From positions 1-14,613 of the forward strand of contig JADFMZ010000031.1 of NCBI GenBank assembly GCA_022563615.1: 14,613 nt of DNA, in the 5' to 3' direction. The first letter of the stretch is position 1; each line of letters starts with the position of its first letter. The notes below the pieces were generated by a model. The model worked only from the letters and a program-made list of their open reading frames with translations. It was not told where the DNA came from and made no database searches. Of this stretch, positions 7,005 through 12,587 are shown piece after piece. Source of the DNA: Planctomycetota bacterium. GTDB lineage: Bacteria; Planctomycetota; Phycisphaerae; UBA1845. Made by a program: the position numbers and the translations under genes.

Positions 7005-8171
7005 TTATGCTCTCGCGCTCTCGCGCGGTAACGGATTACCCGCCCCGATTCCTGCCAAGTCCGTCAGCAAGACCTCGACCACCAGTTGCGTGTTGGCGTT
7101 AAGGTTCAAATGCTGCTCAGCCTGAGCGATGCGGTTGATGGCCTGGGCGGCTTGTTCCGGTTGCATGGACTTGGCGGCCTGCTCGACTTCGGTTCGCCAT
7201 GCCTGGTTCACCAGCATCGTCGCTTCTCCACTGGTCCGGCGAAGCACGTCGGCATACCAGGTCGCAACGAGGTGGAAGACGGACTTGAGCCCCGAACGCG
7301 TCGCCTCGGTGCCCGTGATGTCCCGATCACGTTTTTGATAAAGCTCGCCCAGCGACTTGGCCTCAGTCAGCCAGTCCTTGGGGTTTGAATCGCCGCGCGC
7401 AATGGACCCTTTCGCCAAGCTCTCGATCAGGCGTTTGTTGAGTTCGTACAGTCCGTCATCGGCGAGTGAAAGGGCGACCCCGATGCTGCCGTCACTCGAC
7501 TGCGCGTACCATTCCAATGAATCACCAGACAGCTCAGATCGCAGTTCCATCAGCCGGCTTCGCACAAAGTCGAGCGGCAGGGCGCTGAGCGGCACTACCT
7601 GGCAGCGTGATCGGACCGTCGCCAACAATCGGTCCGTCGAGGCCCCCAGGAGGATGAGATAGGTCGTCCCCGGAGGTTCCTCCAAAGTCTTGAGCATGGC
7701 GTTTTGAGCCTGCGTCGTGATGCGATCAGCCTCACGAATCACGAAGATCTTTGCCCGGCCGCGAGTGGGTGTCAGACCGACTTTGTCGATCACAAAATGT
7801 CGCAGGACATCCACGCCGAGGTCCAGCGCCTTACGCTTACGCACTTGCGGATCGGGATGCTCGCGGTTGAGCTGACGATGGATCAGGTGCCAATCCGGGT
7901 GCGTCTCCGCAGCCATGGCCCGGCAATCCTCGCAGTCGCCGCAGCCGGTGAGAAGACGCTCCAACCCGACGGTTTCGGCATCGTTTGGGTCGAGCGCCCT
8001 TTCGACGGGCGAACTGCACAAGAGCAATTGCGCGAGCCCGCGCGCCAGCAGTTCCTTCCCAACACCATCGGGCCCGTGGAACAGATAAGCGTGAGGGATG
8101 CGCTGGTGGGCAACGGCCCGCTGGATGAGTCGCTGCGCGTGCGCCTGATGTTTAACGTCAAAAAGTGACAC
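7005..8171 (-). CDS. holB: DNA polymerase III delta' subunit (clamp-loader)
   Basis: The 388-residue AAA+ protein is predicted to be the delta' subunit of the clamp loader that puts the beta sliding clamp on DNA. The start is GTG at 8171. Features: an RVA/N-box-like opening HQRIPHAYLFHG, a degenerate P-loop GPDGVGKE (33-40) with Glu where Ser/Thr is needed for ATP use, and a zinc-binding set C52, C77, C80, C83. EADRITTQAQNAMLKTLEEPP (148-168) is the Walker B/box region. VRSRC (186-190) is the SRC motif, from which delta' supplies the arginine finger to its neighbour. The C-terminal third is helical, as expected for the collar domain. The degenerate P-loop is typical of delta' and separates it from DnaX. 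It overlaps the tmk 3' end by 14 nt. tmk-holB is a common bacterial pairing, so the two are probably cotranscribed. Confidence 0.94.
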   Translation of the reverse strand: MSLFDVKHQAHAQRLIQRAVAHQRIPHAYLFHGPDGVGKELLARGLAQLLLCSSPVERALDPNDAETVGLERLLTGCGDCEDCRAMAAETHPDWHLIHRQLNREHPDPQVRKRKALDLGVDVLRHFVIDKVGLTPTRGRAKIFVIREADRITTQAQNAMLKTLEEPPGTTYLILLGASTDRLLATVRSRCQVVPLSALPLDFVRSRLMELRSELSGDSLEWYAQSSDGSIGVALSLADDGLYELNKRLIESLAKGSIARGDSNPKDWLTEAKSLGELYQKRDRDITGTEATRSGLKSVFHLVATWYADVLRRTSGEATMLVNQAWRTEVEQAAKSMQPEQAAQAINRIAQAEQHLNLNANTQLVVEVLLTDLAGIGAGNPLPRESARA

Positions 8172-8868
8172 GCGCCAGGCACTCCAGGATGCGTTGATGC
8201 ACGGTTTCGACGTCGCCGCCGCCGTCGACGGTCACGACCGTGGTGGGATAGTATTGGTCAACTTCGAGAAAGAGTTCCCGCACGCGGCGATGAAAGGCGA
8301 TCGGGCGAGCCTCCATCGCGTCCGGCGCGGCGCCTGCGATGAGAACGGCCTCGCCAGCCGCATGGCGGCGGCGTTTCCCCGCATGATGAGGTTTTCGGCC
8401 GATCCGCTCGAAGCCGACGGCGGGATCGATATCGAGAACGACCGTAACATGCGGCCAGCACTCACCAATCGCCAGGCGGGCCAGCTCGATGACCTGCTTC
8501 GGGTCGTATCCGGCGGCGCCCTGATAGGCGCAAGTTGAAGTGACGAATCGATCGCAGAGCACGGTCTTACCCTCGCCAAGCGCCGGTTGAATGACTTCCG
8601 CGATCAGTTGGGCGCGGCTGGCCATGAACAGCATCGTCTCGCAGTTCACGTCCATCGCGCTGAGATCGTGATCGAGCAACACGGAGCGAATGCGATCACC
8701 GATCGCGGTTCCTCCGGGGTCGCGGCAGGATACGGTTTCGATCCCAGCGCCAGCGCAGGCATTCTCAAGGCGATCTCGCTGCGAGGATTTTCCGCACCCG
8801 TCCGGGCCGTCGATGACGATAAACTTGCCGCGAAGGGTCTCTGTCAGTTCCGCCATGTGCTCAGCCAT
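8158..8868 (-). CDS. tmk: Thymidylate kinase
   Basis: Phosphorylates dTMP to dTDP with ATP, needed for DNA synthesis. From the ATG at 8868 the product is 236 residues. Motifs: P-loop GPDGCGKS (21-28), RDPGGTAIGD (49-58), CDRFVTSTCAYQGAAG (105-120, the DR[YF]-xxS-AYQG dTMP-binding block) and the phosphate-sensing tail DAMEARPIAFHRRVRELF. The LID region (about 157-187) carries a His/Arg-rich insertion, GRKPHHAGKRRRH, longer than in E. coli Tmk. The frame is open upstream to 9000, but that would add 44 non-homologous residues overlapping lipA, so the start at 8868 (43 nt after the lipA stop) or 8856 is preferred. No strong SD separates these two. It lies between lipA and holB in one direction with almost no gaps, implying one transcript. 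Confidence 0.94.
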   Translation of the reverse strand: MAEHMAELTETLRGKFIVIDGPDGCGKSSQRDRLENACAGAGIETVSCRDPGGTAIGDRIRSVLLDHDLSAMDVNCETMLFMASRAQLIAEVIQPALGEGKTVLCDRFVTSTCAYQGAAGYDPKQVIELARLAIGECWPHVTVVLDIDPAVGFERIGRKPHHAGKRRRHAAGEAVLIAGAAPDAMEARPIAFHRRVRELFLEVDQYYPTTVVTVDGGGDVETVHQRILECLARVTF

Positions 8869-8911
8869 CGGTTTTGAGATCGAACCGGTTCGGTGGATAC
8901 TCGCTTGGGCT

Positions 8912-9826
8912 TCAAGGAGCTTGGGACAAGCGTCGTTTGCTTTCCTCGAAGACTTCCTGCGCGTTGTAGCTGGATCGCACGAAGGGGCCGGAGGCGACAC
9001 TCAGAAATCCCAGCGAGCGGGCAACCGCGCCAAGCTCCTCGAATTCCTCCGGCCTGTAGTATTTCACGACCGGAGCGTGTTGATCCAACGTCGGTTGAAG
9101 ATATTGGCCGATGGTCAGCACGTCGCAATCGACGCCGCGAAGATCCTCGAAGGTTTGATGCAACTCCTCCTTGGTCTCACCCAGGCCGACCATCAGCCCC
9201 GATTTCGTAATCATTCCGGGGTCGATCCGCTTGACGATCCGTAGCACATCCAAGGAACGGCGATACCCCCCCTGGGGTCGAATGCGAGGCGTCAGCCGCT
9301 CGACCATCTCGAGGTTGTGGTTGTACAGTTCCGGACGGGAGCGGCAAAGCGTCTCCAGGCATTCTCGCCGGGCGTGAAGGTCAGCCGGGAGCACCTCGAC
9401 CGTCGTGTCAGGGCACGTTTTGTGAATGGTCTCGACACAGCGGGCGAAGTGCCCCGCCCCCTCGTCCGCGAGATCGTCCCTGGCCACCGATGTCAAGACG
9501 ACGTGACGAAGGCGCAATTGCGCGATGGCGTCGGCGAGACGTTGCGGTTCGTCGGCCTCGGGTGGATCAGGCCGGGCCGTCTCTACGGCACAGTAATGAC
9601 ATCGGCGCGTGCATTTCCGGCCGAGAATCATGAACGTGGCATGGCGTTTCGACCAGCATTCGGAGAGGTTCGGGCAGCGGGCCTCCTGGCAGACGGTCGC
9701 CACGCCGCTCTCGGCGACGACGCGCATAGTGTGGGTAAAGTCCCCCGTAGGCAACGGTCGCTTGAGCCAGGGCGGCAGACGTCGCCCGGGTTTCGATGCG
9801 CTCCAAGGCAATACGGTCAGTTGCAC
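8912..9826 (-). CDS. lipA: Lipoyl synthase (radical SAM)
   Basis: Inserts two sulfurs into protein-bound octanoyl groups to give lipoyl, the swinging arm of pyruvate and 2-oxoglutarate dehydrogenases. The 304-residue protein has both iron-sulfur cluster motifs: auxiliary CX4CX5C (C46, C51, C57) and radical-SAM CX3CX2C (C72, C76, C79), plus the C-terminal RSSY (284-287) whose serine ligates the auxiliary cluster. LPPWLKRPLP, YNHNLEMVERLTPRIRP and GLMVGLGETKEE are typical family blocks. The GTG start at 9826 is supported by GGAAGG eight nt upstream and by the usual N-terminal length. It is first in the lipA-tmk-holB run. Its product would be needed by the E2 partner of the nearby AceE. No lipB or lplA is in view. 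A large structured repeat lies 53 nt upstream and may fall in its leader. Confidence 0.97.
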   Translation of the reverse strand: MQLTVLPWSASKPGRRLPPWLKRPLPTGDFTHTMRVVAESGVATVCQEARCPNLSECWSKRHATFMILGRKCTRRCHYCAVETARPDPPEADEPQRLADAIAQLRLRHVVLTSVARDDLADEGAGHFARCVETIHKTCPDTTVEVLPADLHARRECLETLCRSRPELYNHNLEMVERLTPRIRPQGGYRRSLDVLRIVKRIDPGMITKSGLMVGLGETKEELHQTFEDLRGVDCDVLTIGQYLQPTLDQHAPVVKYYRPEEFEELGAVARSLGFLSVASGPFVRSSYNAQEVFEESKRRLSQAP

Positions 9827-9878
9827 GTCTCGATCCTTCCGGTTGGTGGCCTCGGTTCCGGCACCGGCCAGTGACCCT

Positions 9879-9970
9879 AGGGCCTATCCCATTAACCCTT
9901 GTGGCACCGGTTTTCAACCGGTGAAATGCACGGGTTATAAACCCGTGCCCCACTTATTGGGATAGGCTCT
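9879..9970. repeat. 92-bp nested inverted-repeat element (REP/MITE-like) between lipA and usp
   Basis: Outer arms AGGGCCTATCCCATTAA (9879-9895) and TTATTGGGATAGGCTCT (9954-9970) pair at 15 of 17 positions. They enclose two perfect hairpins: CACCGGTT/AACCGGTG (9905-9912, 9916-9923) and GCACGGGTT/AACCCGTGC (9928-9936, 9940-9948), each with a 3-nt loop. The fold is a three-way junction. One strand spuriously reads GTGFQPV...TGYKPVPH, a string I recognise from many planctomycete 'hypothetical proteins'. Lying between divergent genes, it is unlikely to be a terminator. It has no coding capacity of its own. Confidence 0.75.
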
Positions 9971-10020
9971 TAACTGATGGATATTGTACCCGAACCGTCG
10001 CAAAGGAACAGCAAGGTTGT

Positions 10021-10049
10021 TTGACCTTTGGCGGCAGGGTTGTTACGAT
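10021..10049 (+). promoter_or_regulatory. Sigma70-type promoter for the universal stress protein gene
   Basis: TTGACC (10021-10026, 5/6 of the -35 consensus) and TACGAT (10044-10049, 4/6 of the -10) are separated by exactly 17 nt. Transcription would begin near 10056, leaving a ~45-nt leader with AAGGTG eight nt before the ATG at 10101. It is the clearest promoter in the window and may also drive the two genes that follow. Confidence 0.55.
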
Positions 10050-10100
10050 AGTCTTTACCGTTGATGGGTCGAGCGGTGGCCTGAAAAAGGTGCTCGCAAC

Positions 10101-10574
10101 ATGTCGCTAACGTTTCAACAGGTTCTGTTCCCAACGGATTTTTCGGAGTTGTCCAACGCGGCCCTGGCGTACGCGCGGCTGATCGCCGGCACGTTCAGTG
10201 CGCAGCTCCATTGCCTGCATGTTGTGGATGACGCTTACCAGTATTGGAGCGCGATGGGTCCGGAGAGTATCCCGGTCGGTCCGCCGCCCGAGGATCTTCT
10301 GGAACTAGGCCGCACGCGCATGGAGAAGTTCCGCACCGAAAAGCTGGGGGAGATGAAGCAGGCGGTCGTCACCGATGTGACCTTGGGGCGTCCGTTTGCC
10401 GAGATTATCGCTTATGCGCGCGAGCACAAGGTCGACGTGATTGTCATGGGAACTCATGGTCGGGGCGCGATCGCTCATATGCTCCTGGGGAGCACGACCG
10501 AAAAGGTGGTTCGCAAGTCGCCTTGTCCGGTTTTGACCATCCGAGCCAGCGAGCACCAGTTCGTCATGCCATAA
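10101..10574 (+). CDS. Universal stress protein (UspA family, ATP-binding type)
   Basis: A 157-residue single-domain protein of the UspA fold. The opening VLFPTDFSELS has the conserved Asp13 that contacts adenine in ATP-binding members. The phosphate loop is complete: G117-X2-G120-X9-G130-S131, within MGTHGRG...LLGSTTEKVVRKSPCPVL. This places it in the ATP-binding (MJ0577-like) group, not the non-binding UspA group. Such proteins are cytoplasmic dimers induced in stress or starvation; the client process here is unknown. It has its own promoter and SD. The E1-like gene starts 40 nt later in the same direction, so cotranscription is possible. Length and ends are normal. Confidence 0.95.
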   Translation: MSLTFQQVLFPTDFSELSNAALAYARLIAGTFSAQLHCLHVVDDAYQYWSAMGPESIPVGPPPEDLLELGRTRMEKFRTEKLGEMKQAVVTDVTLGRPFAEIIAYAREHKVDVIVMGTHGRGAIAHMLLGSTTEKVVRKSPCPVLTIRASEHQFVMP

Positions 10575-10613
10575 CGATAGGATCGTGCGCGCGATGAGCC
10601 GCCGAGAAACGCC

Positions 10614-11660
10614 ATGCACTTTGATCCAAAACTTTCCCGTTACTCACGGCAGATGTTGTATGAGAAGATCGGCGAGGAGGGTCAACAGCGGCTGAGTCGC
10701 TCACGGGTCGTGCTGATCGGATGCGGCGCGTTGGGAACCGTCCAGGCCAATACGTTGGTGCGGGCGGGCGTCGGGCATCTGCGCATCTGCGATCGAGATT
10801 TCATCGAGCGGGACAATCTTCAACGACAGGTCCTGTTTGACGAGGACGACATCGCCGCCAACCTACCCAAAGCGGCGGCGGCGGCGGCCAAGCTGGCCCG
10901 CATCAACAGCGAAGTGTGCGTCGAACCGATCGTCACGGACGTCAACGCCGCCAACATCGAACGGTTGGCCGACGGCGCCGATCTCCTTCTGGACGGCACG
11001 GACAACTTCGAGACGCGGTTCCTAATCAACGATTTGGCCGTCAAGACCGGCAGGCCCTGGATCTACGGCGCCGTCATTGGAGCCACCGGTCTATGCATGA
11101 CCATTCTACCGCACGACACGCCCTGCCTGAGATGCGTGTTTGAGCAAGCCCCGCCGCCGGAGATGAATCCGACCTGCGACACCGTCGGCGTGCTGGCCTC
11201 AGCCGTAAACATCGTGGCCAGTCTCCAGGCTACCGAAGCCATCAAGCTCTTGATCGGGAAAAAACATGAGATCAATCGCCACCTCGTACACTTCGACGTT
11301 TGGAGCGGGCGGTTTATGAACATGAAGGTGCAATCCGCCTATGATGAGGGCGACTGCCCGTGTTGCAAGCGCGGAGAGTTTCCATATTTGGACGGTCAAA
11401 TGGGCAGTACCGCCACGACGTTATGCGGGCGCGACGCCGTGCAGGTCAACACAGGCATACCGTGCGAGGCCGGCTTCGAAGCGATTGCCCGCAAGCTGGA
11501 GCCGGTCACGCAGTCGCCGGTTCAGCACAACCGCTTCATGCTGCGCGCGAAAGTCGATGGCTATGAACTTACCCTGTTTCCCGACGGGCGAGCTATCATC
11601 AAGGGCACCGCCGACCCCCAGAAAGCACGCAGCCTGTACGCAAAATACTTCGGAGCGTAG
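10614..11660 (+). CDS. E1-like adenylyltransferase, ThiF/MoeB/HesA family
   Basis: Adenylates the C-terminal Gly-Gly of a small ubiquitin-fold sulfur carrier (ThiS/MoaD type) so that sulfur or a protein can be attached. The 348-residue protein has the RYSRQ opening, nucleotide loop GCGALGT (36-42), DRDFIERDNLQRQ (60-72) with the catalytic Arg and Asp contacts, DGTDNFETRFLIND (127-140), two zinc CXXC pairs (C171/C174 and C248/C251) and the candidate catalytic Cys188 in NPTCDTVGVL. Residues ~253-348 form an extra C-terminal domain (LCGRDAVQV, LFPDGRAIIKGT, ARSLYAKYFG). It is not a rhodanese, so it differs from MoeZ/Uba4-type enzymes, but I think this tail is known in other bacterial ThiF-like proteins. 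The JAMM protease gene follows 91 nt downstream, a common partnership. ThiF and MoeB cannot be separated from sequence alone, so no symbol is given. Confidence 0.93.
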   Translation: MHFDPKLSRYSRQMLYEKIGEEGQQRLSRSRVVLIGCGALGTVQANTLVRAGVGHLRICDRDFIERDNLQRQVLFDEDDIAANLPKAAAAAAKLARINSEVCVEPIVTDVNAANIERLADGADLLLDGTDNFETRFLINDLAVKTGRPWIYGAVIGATGLCMTILPHDTPCLRCVFEQAPPPEMNPTCDTVGVLASAVNIVASLQATEAIKLLIGKKHEINRHLVHFDVWSGRFMNMKVQSAYDEGDCPCCKRGEFPYLDGQMGSTATTLCGRDAVQVNTGIPCEAGFEAIARKLEPVTQSPVQHNRFMLRAKVDGYELTLFPDGRAIIKGTADPQKARSLYAKYFGA

Positions 11661-11686
11661 GATGGTGATTCGATAGGGTGACAGAC

Positions 11687-11755
11687 ATGCGTCCCGAGGA
11701 TGATTGCGAGCAGTTGGACCGTCGGCTGCGGCGCGCCGGTCGTCGCCAGACATGA
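11687..11755 (+). CDS. Possible 22-codon coupling ORF before the JAMM gene
   Basis: ATG at 11687, with AGGGTG six nt upstream, opens a 22-codon frame rich in Arg, Asp and Glu. It stops at TGA 11753-11755, overlapping the JAMM start codon as ATGA. The JAMM ATG itself has no visible SD, so ribosomes finishing this small frame could restart there. I recognise no homology, and it may instead be untranslated leader. Confidence 0.25.
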   Translation: MRPEDDCEQLDRRLRRAGRRQT

Positions 11756-12195
11756 CCCGCATACCCCAATCCATTATCAGCGCGCTAATGGACCACGCCC
11801 GGCGTGAGTATCCTTGTGAATGTTGCGGCATTTTGATCGGCCGGCACGAAGATGACGAGACGCGGGTCGAGCGCGCGGTTGAAGCTGAAAACATCGCCGA
11901 GAACGATCGGCGCAAGAGCTACCAGATCGATTGGCGCACCCTGTTGGCCACGACGCGAAGTGTACGGGCCACGCGCGAACAGATCGTCGGCTTCTATCAC
12001 TCGCACCCGGACGGTTCAAGCCGCCCCTCGCGGAGTGATCGGCAAGAGGCCTGGCTCGACCATGCCTATGTGATTCTGTCAATGCGCGACGGCCTGTGCA
12101 CCGCCGTCACCGGTTGGCGCGTGCACAGTTCGGACAACGATTTCGATTCAGAACCGCTCGTCATCGAACCAGACGAAGACCGACCGCGACTCTGA
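11752..12195 (+). CDS. JAMM/MPN (Mov34) zinc metalloprotease
   Basis: The 147-residue protein has a complete JAMM metal site: Glu23 in YPCECCGILIG and HSHPDGSSRPSRSD (83-96), giving H83, H85, S93, D96. The family cleaves isopeptide or peptide bonds after ubiquitin-like proteins. Bacterial single-domain members such as Mec of mycobacteria release cysteine from a thiocarboxylated carrier (CysO) or trim carrier precursors. Pairing with the E1-like gene upstream suggests both act on one sulfur-carrier protein, but none is visible in the window. The ATG at 11752 is chosen because homology begins there; the frame extends upstream to a TTG at 11704 with GAGG before it, adding 16 unconvincing residues. 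The acidic tail (EPDEDRPRL) is unremarkable. No cysO/cysM-like genes flank it. Confidence 0.9.
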   Translation: MTRIPQSIISALMDHARREYPCECCGILIGRHEDDETRVERAVEAENIAENDRRKSYQIDWRTLLATTRSVRATREQIVGFYHSHPDGSSRPSRSDRQEAWLDHAYVILSMRDGLCTAVTGWRVHSSDNDFDSEPLVIEPDEDRPRL

Positions 12196-12201
12196 GTTGA
12201 A

Positions 12202-12272
12202 CAGAGCCGCGACCGTAAGGGAGCGGTCTTCCGCAGAGCAAATCGGACCACTTCCTGACTGGCACGGCTCTG
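12202..12272. repeat. Structured intergenic repeat after the JAMM gene
   Basis: CAGAGCCG (12202-12209) and CGGCTCTG (12265-12272) are perfect 8-bp arms. Inside are competing small hairpins: GACCG/CGGTC (12211-12228) and GCGG-TCTT-CCGC (12223-12234). It begins 7 nt after the JAMM stop. The run CAGAGCCGCGACCGTAAGGG looks to me like a repeat found widely in planctomycete intergenic DNA (memory only, unverified). It could also end transcription, but lacks a T-run. The 12196-12587 gap holds this element, the small ORF at 12303-12389 and the hairpin at 12437-12467; I see nothing else in it. Confidence 0.5.
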
Positions 12273-12302
12273 ATAACCCAATCATTCAGGCGTGCGGCAA
12301 GC

Positions 12303-12389
12303 CTAGAACCTTCCGGCCAGCAGCATTAGGCCTAGCGCAATCAGGATAGCGTTGATGATCGTATTGCTGAGGAATTGGACCAAGAACAT
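12303..12389 (-). CDS. Possible 28-residue single-pass membrane peptide
   Basis: ATG at 12389 on the minus strand has GGAG eight nt upstream (12398-12401), a good SD. The 28-codon frame reads MFLVQFLSNT followed by a hydrophobic stretch, INAILIALGLMLLAG, ending RF and TAG. That is one membrane helix with a positively charged end. A longer in-frame start at 12485 would add a hydrophilic, repeat-derived segment and is less likely. It sits alone downstream of putA in the same direction. I know no family. Hydrophobic frames this short can arise by chance. Confidence 0.35.
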   Translation of the reverse strand: MFLVQFLSNTIINAILIALGLMLLAGRF

Positions 12390-12436
12390 TTCTGAATCTC
12401 CATTGTGTTGCGCGTCATCCGCGCGTTCCCGTTGCG

Positions 12437-12467
12437 GGGGATGCAAAGATCGTCTTTGCGCTACCCC
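12437..12467. repeat. Second copy of the GCAAAGA...TCTTTGC palindrome
   Basis: GCAAAGA (12443-12449) and TCTTTGC (12453-12459) are perfect arms with a TCG loop, flanked by GGGG (12437-12440) and CCCC (12464-12467), which extend the stem across small bulges. The core is shared with 1195-1217, marking a dispersed element. It lies 120 nt beyond the putA stop. Without a T-run it is a weak terminator candidate. Confidence 0.55.
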
Positions 12468-12587
12468 GTTCATCGACCCGGCCACGACCTCTTCCTTACC
12501 GCATTTTCATTTATTGTGTGTTGCCATTTCTGGCAAATCTCCCGGGAAAGATTGTCGTTGGACTGCTTCAGAAGAAAAGACCTTGTT

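Noticed and set aside
8869..9000. Longer tmk start at 9000
   Set aside because: It would add 44 residues without thymidylate kinase homology and overlap the lipA 3' end; the kinase fold starts right after the ATGs at 8868 and 8856.
9609..9965. 118-codon plus-strand frame ending in GTGFQPV...TGYKPVPH
   Set aside because: It runs antisense through lipA into the palindromic repeat; the ending is a translation of repeat DNA, not a protein.
10614..12195. E1 + JAMM as an anti-phage conjugation system (CBASS Cap2/Cap3 or Bil type)
   Set aside because: There is no E2-like domain, nucleotidyltransferase, ubiquitin-like gene or effector nearby; the pair looks like stand-alone ThiF/MoeB and Mec-type proteins.
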